NCBI GenBank assembly: GCA_013350335.1
Contig: CM023534.1
Span: forward strand, 1,922,001-1,986,000
Length of the DNA stretch: 64,000 nucleotides
From: Chimonanthus salicifolius
Taxonomy: Eukaryota > Streptophyta > Magnoliopsida > Laurales > Calycanthaceae
Reading direction: 5' to 3'
This document shows positions 46,685 to 59,345 of the stretch, in pieces. Within the stretch, counting starts at the first letter, position 1, and every line of letters begins with the position of its first letter. The notes beneath the pieces are model-generated. The model searched no databases, was not told the DNA's origin, and saw only the letters and a program-made list of their open reading frames with translations. The translations under genes and the position numbers were made by a program.

Positions 46685-49600
46685 TTAATGCCATGAAGTC
46701 ACCTGTTTGAAGGCAGACTGGCAAGTCTCCCATCCATATTCTGGTTCTTTCTTCATAGTAGAAGGGCCAGACATGGGCATCTGTTGACGTGACTTCATCT
46801 GCTCTTCCATGCCTGAATTATTTGCTGGGAAGAATAGGTGTCTAACATTTCCTCTTCTTGCTTCAATGTCCAACGATGTTACTCCTCCTGCATTGAGATC
46901 AAAACTAGGTCTTACCATGCCAATGTCATTTACTTCCTGGCACACGAGTGACATCCATAAGATATGGGGTTCCAGGGAGAGGAGAGAAAGTGCTAGAAGC
47001 CAACATTTGCTGAGGTATTAATGTCGTCCCCCGAGAGTCCACCATATATGGCACCACACCTGGAGGATATACAGTAGGAAGAGGAATTGCAGGGCCCATC
47101 CCAAATCTATTGTAGGCGAAAGCAGGCGATGGAGTGTAAGCCAGAGCAGGTTGCATAGCGACCATCCTTCCCAAATGGTCTACAGACGGGAAGACGTTAG
47201 GCCCCCCCAACGGAAATGGCTGTGCTGGACACAAAAAGTCCTTCCTGCCATGACCAGGGCCATAATCTTGAACCAGACCCAGATCTGTCCTACGTGCAGA
47301 GGGTTTGTCATTATGTACCTGATGCATTGTCGATCTAGAGATGGAATCAACAGGATCATCTGCAATCCCATTTTTCAATGGTATGGTCACTTGGAATGGC
47401 GTACGACAATCATGTCCTTCACCAAAAAATAGGTTGTCATTCAAGTCAAAATCTCTGACAGAAGGCCTTGATATTGATGTCAGGGATGAGCTGCAGGCCC
47501 AATCCCTGGAATGATTCAAGCCACTTTCTTTCCTCCTATCCAACTGCAGATCTGGACAGTTACCTTCACTATCACCAAGACAGTTCAGATCAAGATTAAG
47601 CCTCTCTATCTTTCTTGAACCAACCTCCACAGCAGAGTTGCCAAAAGGCTGCACTGCACTGAAATGAGCATTCTTCCCTTGGAACAATTCAATGAATGAA
47701 TCATCTGCAGCATTAGCTACATTCAGGTCAATCCCACAAGAACCTTGTGATTGCTTGGAGATACCATTATGCTCTGCAATAGAATATGTCTTCTCTTTAT
47801 TAGCAGCCATGCAAAATGAGGCTCGACGGAATGCACTAGTGGCAGCACACCCTTTCCAACCAAGTTCTCCTTCAAAATGCAATGGTAGTGGAGGTAAACA
47901 AGCAGACCTTCTAGAGGTGGCCAGGATGGGAGTTGGCGTAGACAAGTTTATCTCACTGGCAAGGTGAGACAATTGCAGGAGCCATATGCTCAGGGAACTC
48001 AGGTTCCTCTATTTGGACATCTTCATTCAAATCAATGCTGCAACGATAGGTTTGATTGGTGACAACTTGATCTTCGGCTACTGTCATCAACTGAGACGGT
48101 TCTTGTTCATGTACAAGATAATCAAATTTTGGTACTAAGGGAAAGATCTCCTTAGACGGATCTTTCACCACCAAATATGAAATTTTATTTCCAGCTGACA
48201 TTTTGTCATCCATTGCTTCCTTACTAGAACAGCAATTGTCTGGAATATCTTGATCAGTGCCCAATTGTCTTCTCTCGTCTGTTCTTGTGAAGCAGCCATT
48301 TTTCTTGGTTTCTCTAGACTCAGCAGTACTTGAAGATACAGTATCTCCATTCCTGTCCACTACAAATGAAGAACTCCCTGAGGCCTCCCCATAAATCCCA
48401 ACCTCTTCCTGCACTTCTTTTGCAACAAGTCGTGCCACCTCCAATGCATCATCTGGGTCACATGTAAGCTCCATATCGTCCTGTTTCCCAGTCAGCAATT
48501 CTTCATTCTTATGACCAGTCTTATTCTCAATTGAAGAGTCCTCTTCTTTCATCCCCCGACAAGTATCATCTGTCCCAGAAATTTTAACATCTTGGGAAAT
48601 TTCACCTGTGTTATCCTGTTTTCCATGTAATGGAGCAGAAGCATTCTCAAGGAACATGGAAGTGGTACATAAACCCTTCTGGTTTAAAGGTTTTTGCTCC
48701 ATTATTCTCTTCCAGTAATCTAATGACCCATCATCTGCCAAATGCAAAACCAGCTTTTTTCGTGGATATTCTTGCAGCTTGCATGTACTGCTAAAATTAA
48801 CAGAATCTATCTTATCCTTTCGTTTCTTAACATTACTGCATGACTCCGCTTCAAATGATGTTTTCTGACTGCTGTCCTTCAGAGAAGAAACTGCAAGAAC
48901 AACAGTTTTTGAGTAACAAGATGAATGAATAGTTTGTCTATCAGTGGCATCCATGATCACTGCAGATCCTGCACTGTTGTTAACAGCACTCTCCTTCCTG
49001 TCTACAGCACCCAACATCTCACTTTCCACAGGTTTTGAAGACATTCCAGCATCTACACCAGTTTCATTCATAAAGAAACGCTCTGTTGTAGAACCAGTCC
49101 CTTCAAAAGATTGTTTAGGTACTTCAGCCTCCATCGAACTTCTCTGTCTGCTTGAAGTTGTCACCAGAACCTCTTTCGTTTCATTGGCAGATTCAAAGTG
49201 CAAAGTGCTAGAACTTGACGCAGAAGAATACTGTGGCTTGCAGTCATGAGCATCAGTTTTAGTACATCCTTCTGAAGGAGTGCCTTTGAAAGGAGAATTG
49301 GTCCTTCCAACATTCATATGTTCCTTGTCCTCAGCTGCACATCTGCCATGCTCAGAGCTATGACAGCTTCCATTGCTGATTTTATCTGAATTGGAATTTG
49401 CATCTATGAATATGTGCCATACTTTGGATAATTCCTTTGCTTTCTCCTGAATCTCCATATTTCTCTGAAAACAAAGGCACTTTACAGTATTTCCTATTCC
49501 ATATCCTTTCATATCTTCTTGGTCAATGGGCAGCTTTACAAGTGCAGACAGAACCATACTGATTGCCTCCTCCAAGGGCTTATCACCAGCATCAACATTA

Positions 49601-49869
49601 CACTGATGTGCTTCTTGAAGCCATTCACCCAAGTAATACAACCCCCCCAGTTTGATAAACTGTCTCAAGCAATCAATATTCTCAGTGGCAGCCAAGATCC
49701 TGGTGATGGTAGACCAGCATTTTGTAGCTTCAGCTGTGATCTTATTAAAATAGCATTGTTCCTGCTGCATCAAACAGACCAACTTTTCAACTCTAGCAAT
49801 GCTTGCAAATCCATTTGTCAGTTCAACCGAGGTGAAAAACTCATCTGGCTTCATATTGCAACTTTTCAT
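46685..49869 (-). CDS. TFIIS N-terminal (LW/Med26-type) domain protein, frame broken twice
   Basis: One long minus-strand coding block, read in three successive frames: 49869 to 47953, then to 46926, then to a TAA at 46685-46687. The span is 3185 bases; removing one base at each break leaves exactly 1061 codons. The N-terminus (MKPDEFFTS; RVEKLVCLM; CWSTITRILAATENIDCL; LGEWLQEAH; EKAKELSKVW) is a TFIIS-N helical bundle, about residues 1-155. The middle is Ser-rich and disordered. The C-terminal part has repeated SIDLNEDV/GIDLNVA/LNLDLNCLG/DFDLN motifs, FEGELGWKGCAATSAFR, and the terminal SFDLNAGG...KKEPEYGWE, all seen in plant TFIIS-family/SUO-like proteins. There is no BAH domain, so the At4g24200 type is likelier. 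Start: first ATG after an in-frame TAA. It acts in the nucleus, presumably in transcription. Whether the breaks are real or sequencing errors is open. Confidence 0.75.
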
Positions 49870-52800
49870 TTGATGCTCAAAATCTTAATAAAATATGCTT
49901 ATCATATACGACCTGACATGAACATAACACTGGTTCTCTGTTCAAGTGATCATCGATATTGGAATCACTCCTTCCTTGAAGACACTTCAGGTCTGCAATA
50001 TTATCATTACCGAATCAGTGGTATTCATTTGAACAAAAATGGTTTGCTTCCCAGAAGGATTACAAACAGACCTCATACACACTTCAGGTTATGTTATCAA
50101 TGTTTCTCTTTTTTCATCTATGGAAATATTCCAACCACTCTTCATGACGAACATAAATTTCAATTATACAATAATAAAAAAAGGAAATTAATTAACTCAA
50201 GCAAAACAACACAAATGAACCATGGAACCGAACAACAACCAGGTTCTGATAGTAAGTCAATGCAGCAATTTTAGTTGCAATTGGGCTGGGTCAAGCAGGT
50301 TTCCCACTAAGTGTTCAATTCAGGCTGATGATAATCAATGGGACCATAACAGAGCAGGCTGGGCATAGACAGAACCATGTCCATCTAAGTCGAGCTAATA
50401 GAAATTCTAATCTCCGGCCCCTGTACTTGGATGGCATGCCAGGCTGCTGCTTTGCCAAATCCATAGATAACAGGCCACACAAGCTGTGCTGCAATCCTGC
50501 GTTTATATTTTTGTTCTGGTTTTAGTTTTATATTAAGATTATCAAGGATATGAATGCTTCCATTACTACAATGTTCAGTCACATACAGACATTTGGACAC
50601 TAAAAGAACACAAAAAATGAGCAAAAAGATATCAGTCAAAATAAGCTAAATATATGTGACATCCTCACAGGAGTTCCTAGAGACTTGAAATATTTCAGTT
50701 TTTTTAATTTATTCCTAAAATGCTCCCTGCCCAATTCAACTATGCCATCAAGCTGATGAGCCAGAACAATCATTGAAGATTCAAAAGCTTATCCCATCCA
50801 TCTGAGTCAGTATTACCTCACCTATTTCAGAGAGAGAGAGAGAGAGAGAAGATTGAGACTATCACCATGTCCAGTTCCAACTCTTTTGACTGGGGGAGCA
50901 CACAATACTGTATGCTTGAACTATAAGTTAGTCATTTCATTTAAGACCTCTGGTTTGTGGTAGACATTTAACCTCGGATGCCCAGACACAGCATGGGTAC
51001 ATGATGAGGCCATCTCCATGATCCAGCAAGATGAAGTTGAAAATCAGACAGAAGAAAAAGCTCTCAAATTTTTTAGCGTGGCAAAAGAGGCCAATTAAAG
51101 TGTCCAGTTGGGCCTAAAACACTTAAATAAGTGGCTCTTTGGGTGTGGATATGGGTTAGGCCCATAATTTCTCATTTTGAGTTTAATTTGGTCAAGATAA
51201 GGGGTCCAAAAGTAAGGGATAGGGAATTTTGCAAGATTGGATTTCTATCTAAATAGAAGATTATCTTTTCCTTTACACAAAGAGCAAGCAAGTTAGTTTT
51301 GAGAAGCTTATCTTTACAAGAATCACATGCTTATTCTAATGTTTATTTTTTTCATTTCAGTAAATGATGTAATAATGACATCAACTGGATGACTTGTCTG
51401 GTTGAGGTTTTTTTTAGCACAAAGGAAGAGATAAAAAGGTCGCAATTTTCCATAGATAAACTTTGTCCGAACTCCGAAGGTGAGGTTTGGGCCCTTGAAT
51501 AATTTTTCTGTGAGTGAAATTTTCATAGGTTCTCCAGTCAAATTTGGGTTCCCAAAACACAATTGGGGCAGATTTTAGATGTTTTTGGGTGGTCAATTGA
51601 TTGATTTCCTTCAGATCTAACATAGATTTTAGCTCACAAAATTTTCATATTTTTAATTGAGAAATTTTACCTCGGAATTTCTTTCTCCAAAATTTCTATT
51701 TTTTGGAGCCTTGGTCAAATTTTCCAAATTTATATTTGTGACTGAAACTTCTCACTTCATTTTCAAAGTTAGACTAGATAAATATAGTAGGGAGACACCA
51801 TTGGAAAGGGTATATATTTTACATATGAAAATAAAGTGTCCAAGACGGACACATGAGTGTCCACCATGGATATGTTGCCAAAATTGAAGTGTCTAAGGAG
51901 CATAGCATTTAATATTTTGTTACCTGACAATTTTTTTTCTTGTCCTTTTTTTGGGGTCTAGATGGGAACTTAATTATTCTTATCTAGGCCCAACTCTTTC
52001 GACTGGCAGTATGCTTTACAACTCTGCTTAAAATGAAGTTATTTAGTCATGTTATTGTTGACCTTTGGTATAGACATTAATACATTTGGATGCCTAACAT
52101 AAATGTGGGATACCAAATCTTGCTAACAAAGCTTGTCTGCCGTCGTAAAGCACTAGACCCATCTTCATCTTGATGGGTAACCACATCATTGTTCGGATAA
52201 CATGGTCCCTATTGAAAGAACAAATCCTTTGCCCCTCCCAAATCCAAATTTTCATTTTTAAATCCTACACACACTATTGAATCCTTACCCTATAGCCCAA
52301 CTCTGGAGGTCTCATTTCATCGCAGATTAGGCTTTAACAAACCTAATGGCTTCTTAAAGCAAAATGTCTATCTCTATCTTGAAGGGTTACCACATGCTTG
52401 GTTAGATAATGTGGCACCTACTAAAGGAACATTCCCTTGCCTCTTCTCCCAAGTCCCAATTTCAATTTTAAATTCTAACACACCATTGAATCCTCGCCCT
52501 CTCACAACTACATAAAATGTGAGAAAAACTGACCAAATACAACAATCTTGAACTTCAAGCTACACCCAAAGGACTAATTAAAATCCCTATATCAAACAGG
52601 ACTACTTCAATCACTATAACTGCATATAAACAAAACATAAATAAGCCCAACAAATTTCCCTCAACCTGGAACATTAACGTAAACCATGGCCCTCTTGGCA
52701 AAAAATGTGGCCATCTTGGAAAAGATGGTGCAATTCATTGCTTAAACAGTAAGATAGCAAATTGATCGTTGATCGTTGATTTTCTCAATGTATTGCAACC

Positions 52801-55800
52801 ATATGTAGCTCCCTCGCTGCCACCTCTACTATGAAGTAATAATTAAATATATACCTCTTAAAAATTGATATGCTCAGTAAATACTTGATAAACTCGACTA
52901 GAAGAAATCCAAATGGAAACTATAGTGTAGCAAAGATGCATCATTGGGAGTTTGATTTCAACACCATAACATACACAAATACAAGTGTCCAATAAAACTC
53001 CCCTCAACCTGGAATATTAATGTCAACATACACAAATACAAGTGTCCAATAAAACTCCCCTCAACCTGGAATATTAATGTCAATCATGGACATCTTGGAA
53101 AAGATATGATGTAACTGATTCCTTAGATTCAGTAGATTCAGAAAGATATCAAATTGATTTTCACAACCTTTAGGGACCACACAAATCTTCTTTCCACCTC
53201 TACTATGAAGTGATAATCAACCTCAATAGGCTCAATATATTCATGATAGATTTGACTAGAAGAAACCTAAATGGAAGGTAATATTGCAAAGAAGCTTTCA
53301 TTAGAAGTTTGATTTCAACACCCAACTCTATCCAAGGCTACCTGGATTGCCTCTACAACCACCAATTGGCAGCATGGAACATGCAAGTCAGTTCCTGATG
53401 GGTTGATTTATGCAGGAAAACCAGTAATCCATTATCAGTAGCAACTTCACATGCATATGACCAGTGGTTATTTCTAGTAAACCCTCCAATGTCAAGTTTC
53501 ACCGACTCCTGACATTTATGAATTCCCACTCTCTCGAAGGAGTCATGAATGGTGAATGAAAAAATCCATGCACACTTGAATATGGCAATGAGCTCAACTT
53601 ATACCAAGAGTAAACAGCCCATGGGTGGGGCCAGCTGTTCAAGTTCTTCAACCTACAAATGTTGATCCAACATATAGACAGGATTGCATGTGCCACATCT
53701 TAGGCATGCCTTCTGCAATCTGGCACATTCTGATCCAAGCCACAACTCGGGATTCTTTTGGTCACAACCTTATAGTGATGAAATGAATTTTGGCTAATGA
53801 TGCATATTCTCAGTGAAATGAATGATGTGATGTACCATACAGCCTAAATAGCAGGTTTCCGGGAACTGTTGAGAACTCATAGTGGTCCATGGCTGGTGAT
53901 TCTAGCAGTCTGAAGAAATGAATTGTAATACCACCAAAGCAAACCACAAATGTAGGAATGCTGCAAATCACGAACAGACATCAAGCAATCTTTGCAACCC
54001 AGACTCTGTCAATGATGTTTTTGACCACACCAGCCACAAAAGAACATGAGGTACAACACAATTTTTAGCTTGCGAACTTAAGCAAGCAACAACAAACTAT
54101 TATTTATTCTTCCACACAACCCTTTTCTCAAAAGTTATGCACATAACCAGATGGCCTCCAGTAAAATTTCAGTTTTCTACAGTAGACCTTCTCTAGATAG
54201 TTGACCCATTTAACATCACTACAAGCTTCAAACTCAATGTTCCAATGGTTAGAATCTATGTTGCATCGACACTTCAATGTCGACAATGTGTCCATGTCAG
54301 ACACTCACGTGTCAGTGTCAAACACTTCATATTTTATGTGTAAAACCCATGTCCTTGACGTATGAATGGCGTGTCATGCCATGTCCAGGCATCATGGGTT
54401 AGAATAAAGGGAAACATAACTAAAAGATGAATTCAAATACTTCAAATAACCTGCCAAAGGAGAGTGGATGAACTTCAGAGGTGCATAATTGTGCAAGAGA
54501 TACCTAAACAAGTAGCAGCATAGTAAATGAGTTAAACTTGTCTCCTACAGATAGTTGGATTATCTCAGATTTCTCCATTATCCAACTAAAACTAGAAATT
54601 TTAATATGTCGATCATAAACAGGTAGAATCTCAGTTCTCAGTATCTAAACAGAAAGAGCACGTTCCACTAAGATATCACTAAGCACTTCCTAGACCCAGC
54701 AACTCTATCTGCAGGAACTAATTCAAGGGACACAAATCAGATATACTGTGGGTAAATGGATGACACAAATCAAATATATGGAGTTCCCAAATTTCAGAGA
54801 TTACAAAACGATCAAGCTTACATATTACATGTTGTTTATCACCTCGCAGGGGAAAACCAATGAGTTTATTGATATCAGCAAAATCTGAAAACATTGTCAT
54901 GTGCATTATAATTGAGTCCCCCCCAAAAACTCTGCTAGGATTCATTACTCATTGCAAAGCATCTATATGAAACTACTGATTGTGATTTTGGATTAGGAAA
55001 TACTTCTAACATGATTCTACCAAGGGATTATTAGCATTAAAAGGCTAAAAACTGGGACATTTTAATGAGGTAGCATGAAGTCATCTGGTACCAGTTCCCC
55101 TAATGAAAAAATTACCAAGCAACCTGTATGAAGAGAATTCCCTGTATTTTACCTATTCACATGTATAAGCACACGCGCACACACAAAAAACTTCCAAATA
55201 ACCCCAAACGCACACAAATCATAAATACCAACCAAGTTCATGGTTCCAAGCGATATGAGGGAAATAGAATAGCTGTGGAAATTTCACACACAAAAGATTC
55301 TGGCATGGGCTATCATCCATGGATTTAGCATTAAGAGAACATTGAACAAAAGAAAAAACTCCACAAAGAGGGTAGCATTTTCCTTATAAGAAAAAGAAGA
55401 ACTAAGGTAAATGACAGGAGGATATGGAATTTGGACACAGGCTTGTTATGAAAACCAATAGGCACAAGAAGTTCAACAAAATAAGAGAACATGACTTGGA
55501 CTTGCTTACTTGGCCCATATTTCATACAAAAAGGAAGGAATTCTCAGTATCATATTATTTAATTGATTACACTGTTCAATCTCAAGAATCCTTACATTTA
55601 TGCTGATGCAATTAGTACATGTTAAAAATCCTAATGCAAGTGTGCATCTGCATTTTAACAATAAAGTACAATTGCATCTTCATCTGCATTAAAAAAAATT
55701 ATGCACACAATAATTGAAAAAGCTCTTATTTCCAATATCATATACCCATGTCAAGAATTCACAAATGATAACTGCAAAAAATAGAAAGAATAGATCTCGA

Positions 55801-57774
55801 CTATAAAATCATCAAACCCCTAAAGCAAGCCTTTGTCCTTAACAAAAGCACCAAAACATGAAATTCACCAACAAAAAAGCCCACAACAAATGATTTTCTC
55901 AAAACCAACTTAGGCCTAATAAGTACCCTCAGAAATGCTTTTTTAATCCAATGACAGGAAAGCCCATTGAATCTGCTCATAAATTGGATGTCTTACAGTC
56001 TTCCTCAAATGAATTAAAAGATTTCCCAAACTATAGCATTTGATGATGAACATGATAATGAAAAATGCGAGGCATCTTAAACTATTGAGTTTTAAAGACA
56101 GTATGACAAATAGACAAACTTTTCAAGTAACCAAATCTATTCTTTGTGGTTATGACAATGAGTGCCTTGCAACTACATTGCAAGCTCTTACCTACTTATT
56201 TCCACTATACTTTTACACATGACACTGAGACTAACCAAACCTTTTTGACTCTCTCCCAACACTTGGGTAAGCAATGCTTCAAGCTCAATCTGCCAGCTTC
56301 AATAAGAAGACAAAATTCCTCTTGAAATTCTGCCACAGTCAATGGCACTTGCTCAAAATACTTCATATACAACCTTTTTAAAGAACTCAGTAAATTCCCC
56401 TAAATAATGCCCACATCCCCTCAAAGTTTCAATTTAAAATAGGGTGTAACGGGGGTGCACAACCATCCTAAACAAAAGCTAAGTAAAAAAATCAACATAA
56501 GATGATAGATGATCAAGGAAAACCTAACCAAATCTTAACAAAACATAGGCTCAGATTTATAAGTAAACTGAAGGAACTTAAAGGAGGATCGAAAAAATAA
56601 AAATTAAAACACTAGTCAGTTTTCCTGCTTCAAATTCCTAAATTTTAATGTTTCTGGCTCTTCACATGTTGACACCCACAAGCCAAGAATCAACCACAAA
56701 TGCAGATCGGCAACATATCCAACCACGTGATAAAGAACAGATAAGGCAGTTGGTGTAACTTGAACCAAAACCTTTATAATTGCACAAGTGAGCACTTACA
56801 ATGTGCCTCAGGCTCAAGTAAAAAACAACCACTTTCTCAAATTGCTGAATGTGTTCATCATATATACAATTTATTTTACTCAAACCATTTACTCATCTGA
56901 TTTTTTAGTCCTACTTTTTTAAATGAAAAACTATTTATATTTATATTTAGAAAAAAGGAAATAAAAAGAATTACTCTTCAACCAAACAGATTTCCTTTCT
57001 AAAAGGCTTCCAGAAAATGGATCTTCACTTGAAGGAAGCTCTCACTTCTCAAACTGCACATCCAAAGCTCTGATTCGATGCATGGAAAGAAAGAACTTCT
57101 GTGGAAAACAACCATTTCTAAACTAAAAAGGTTATTAATGATTATTTTCGGGTAAAAAATGAATGATTTCCGAAGATGTTTTCCTTTCCATGCATTCAGA
57201 GGAAGCCCATGTAGTAAATTTTAAAAGAAGAAGAAGAAGTCACAGCAGGACGAAGCTAAAACAGAAAACCATGAGGAGAAAAAAAAAAAAAAAGCAATTT
57301 GTAGTCAAAGTTCTGTAAAAACAACCTCATCAGAGTCACACAAGAAGGAAAAATATATATATTGTAAAATCCTAATAAACGAACTCTAGCAAAAGCAGAA
57401 GCGGTCCAAATATAAATTCCAATGGATGCAGTTCTTAAATTTGATAACCAGGGATGGCACTATGAGAACCCTTCCATGGGACCCACCTCAGGGCCATTTT
57501 GAACAGAGAAAGAGAGAATATCTCTACTAATTTCCACCCTTCTCCCCTTTAAACCTATTATCCCATAAATTAGATCTCTGTGCAGATCTCCCACCTCCGC
57601 ATTCAAACTCCCATAAAACTACACTCTGTGCCATTGATCTCAGCCTTAAAAACCATTGCTGGATTGACAGAGGAATCATCCAAATAAACTCAAACTTCTT
57701 TTAAAGGCAGTGTATCCACCCTACCCACCCAGCTGATGACCATTAAGGGAGAGACGCATGGAGCTCGCCCTTAC
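49870..57774 (-). other. Probable 5'-UTR exon(s) and long intron of the TFIIS-N gene
   Basis: No other gene was found in this 7.9 kb. A minus-strand acceptor TAATATTGCAG/ACCTGAAG ends at about 49994 and could start the exon that carries the start codon. The matching donor ACG/GTAAGGGC is at 57774. If they pair, the 5'-UTR intron is about 7.8 kb. It holds a (GA)n at 50829-50850, a GTGTC-rich MITE-like patch at 54240-54410, and otherwise unassigned sequence. An independent non-coding transcript is possible instead. Confidence 0.4.
52968..53081. repeat. 2 x 57 bp perfect tandem repeat
   Basis: Bases 52968-53024 and 53025-53081 are identical, starting AACATACACAAATACAAG and ending ATATTAATGTC. 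Confidence 0.95.
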
Positions 57775-58080
57775 CGTCACACCTCCTCGCAGGTTGTGCT
57801 GCTGAACGAACGAGAAACACAAGGAAAAAACAAAACAAAAGAGAAGATGGGAAGAAAATGGAAATGGAAAAAGGAACAAAAAATAGAACTCATATTTCCA
57901 AGAAAGACGAAGGATAATAACATAGAGAGAGACAGAGAGAGAGGAAAACCTGAATCTGTACTTTCCAGGAAAATAGAAGTCTGAATTTGATGCTCGCAGA
58001 AGAGAAGAGGAGAAACGCTGAAATCTCTGTTAAATCTCTCTAAGAAGCAAGAAAGTAAAAAAGGAGATCTCCTCTTTTGA
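57775..58080 (-). promoter_or_regulatory. Candidate first exon and promoter of the TFIIS-N gene
   Basis: The minus-strand stretch is purine/pyrimidine-skewed (CTCTCT-rich on the minus strand), ends at a good donor (57774/57775), and is followed upstream (58080-58300) by GC-rich, CpG-containing promoter-like sequence. The transcription start is inferred to lie near 58050. Confidence 0.4.
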
Positions 58081-58680
58081 TGGTGACGACGGCGCCGGAG
58101 GAGAGAGGGGGTGCTCTTCAGTTGTCAGAGCAGGTGGGACCCAGATGCTCCCAGTTGGTGGGGCCCACGGGCGCTCGTGCGGATCGGCAAGTTCAAGTAA
58201 AACGAAATGGGTGGTGGGCCCCACGCCGGTGCATGGTCCTCCCTTCCTTTCCGAGGGGAGGGAGCGACGGTGGGGCCAGACCGTACGCTGGCCTCCTGTC
58301 CCTTTCCGAAAACGCTGTTGAGTCTATTTTGAAAGCCAATAAAAATCTACAATTTGATGTTTGATTCGATTCAATGTTTTCATTCATAAAATTAAAAAAA
58401 AAAATTGTAGATTTTATAATCATAGACTTTAATTTTAGATTTAAATGTAATAAATAGGTGATAAAAAATGAATTATTTATTTTATGTAAATTAAATATAT
58501 TTACCAAAACTAATTTCAAATTCTTATCTTTAACAATTTTCTACTACATAATTCAGTTGAGGTAATTGCTAAAGTTGAAATTTTTAATTTTGAAAATTGA
58601 TTATACTCATAATTTAAATTGAAACCGATAACTTTTTATTTTTTTAATCTATTTTATTTTATTATTTATATTATGTAAAA
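58081..58680. other. Upstream GC-rich flank, then AT-rich intergenic DNA
   Basis: 58081-58320 is GC-rich with GGGCCC words and likely promoter-proximal. 58330-58680 is A/T-rich with no features. Confidence 0.4.
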
Positions 58681-58769
58681 TAATAGTGGCCATTCGAATA
58701 CGTAAGCCCCTCCCAAGTTCAAACAAAACAGACATGACTAAAAATAATAAAAGAAATAAGAAACAAAGG

Positions 58770-59035
58770 GGGGTTGTGAATTGTAAAGGGTGTGGGGCCC
58801 TGAATTGGGAAGGATGTGGGGCCCCAGAGATGCTGATGCACAGCTGTCAGTGTCTGGCGTACGTTGCGTGTCCCACGTAGGAATGCCACAGCTTCTGTCG
58901 GAAAAGCATGTCGCCTGCAGACACGTGGCATACCCCACACTTCCTCATACTGACCGTCGCTCGCGCGGCCGTGTGGGCCGAGCATTTCAACGAATGTGCT
59001 TGGTATGTTTTCCGGACCGGGAGGAGTGAAAAACT
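58770..59035. other. GC-rich patch with a G-box
   Basis: Distinctly GC-rich compared with both sides. It includes ACACGTGGC (G-box core CACGTG at 58922-58927), two TGTGGGGCCC-like words and a CpG cluster GTCGCTCGCGCGGCCG. No conserved frame is recognised; several short overlapping frames look like GC artefacts. Confidence 0.45.
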
Positions 59036-59345
59036 CGACCCCCATTGTCCGATCCTAGAAATCAATTATTTGGATTATATTTTTTTATATCTTGGATGGA
59101 AAAAAATAAACACATATAAAATTTCAATGTCAGATCGAATTAAGAAATTTTAAAGTAATTCGACTTGACCCGACTTCAACTCGAGTACACCAAGTGATAA
59201 AACAGCATTCGGATTGAATCGGGTCAGAAATTTGGGACCGGTTAGATTGAATAACTCGACCTAACAATTCGGGTTGGATTAGGGTCGAATTCAATAAATT
59301 TTTATATGAGTTACATTAAATTTATTGAAACCTGACCTGAGTTTA
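59030..59345. mobile_element. hAT-like MITE, decayed copy
   Basis: Shares with the element at 42042 the ordered words GAATTAAGAAATTTTAAAGTAA, GACTTGACCCGACTTCAACTCGAG, GTGATAAAACAGCATTCGGATTG, GGTCAGAAATTTGG and GGGTCGAATTCAATAAATTTT. The termini are eroded and no target duplication was seen. Confidence 0.6.

Noticed and set aside
46926..46955. A short intron explaining the second frame break (donor-like GGAA/GTAAAT)
   Set aside because: The nearest acceptor gives a 46-base intron, too short for plants, and would delete the conserved SFDLN motif.
46926..47955. Programmed +1 frameshifting at two UGA codons as a new decoding system
   Set aside because: The exact shift point of the first break is not fixed by the sequence, and sequencing indels or recent mutation explain both breaks more simply.
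47953..47972. An intron explaining the first frame break (acceptor-like TTGTCTCACCTTGCCAG or donor-like CCA/GTGAGATA)
   Set aside because: No good partner site lies within a plausible distance, and a donor there would remove family-conserved coding sequence (LGWKGCAATSAFR). Kept only as a test in the finding.
58077..59153. Several overlapping short frames on both strands around the GC-rich patches
   Set aside because: Simultaneous openness in many frames is expected from GC-rich sequence with few stops. None shows a domain or a conserved peptide.
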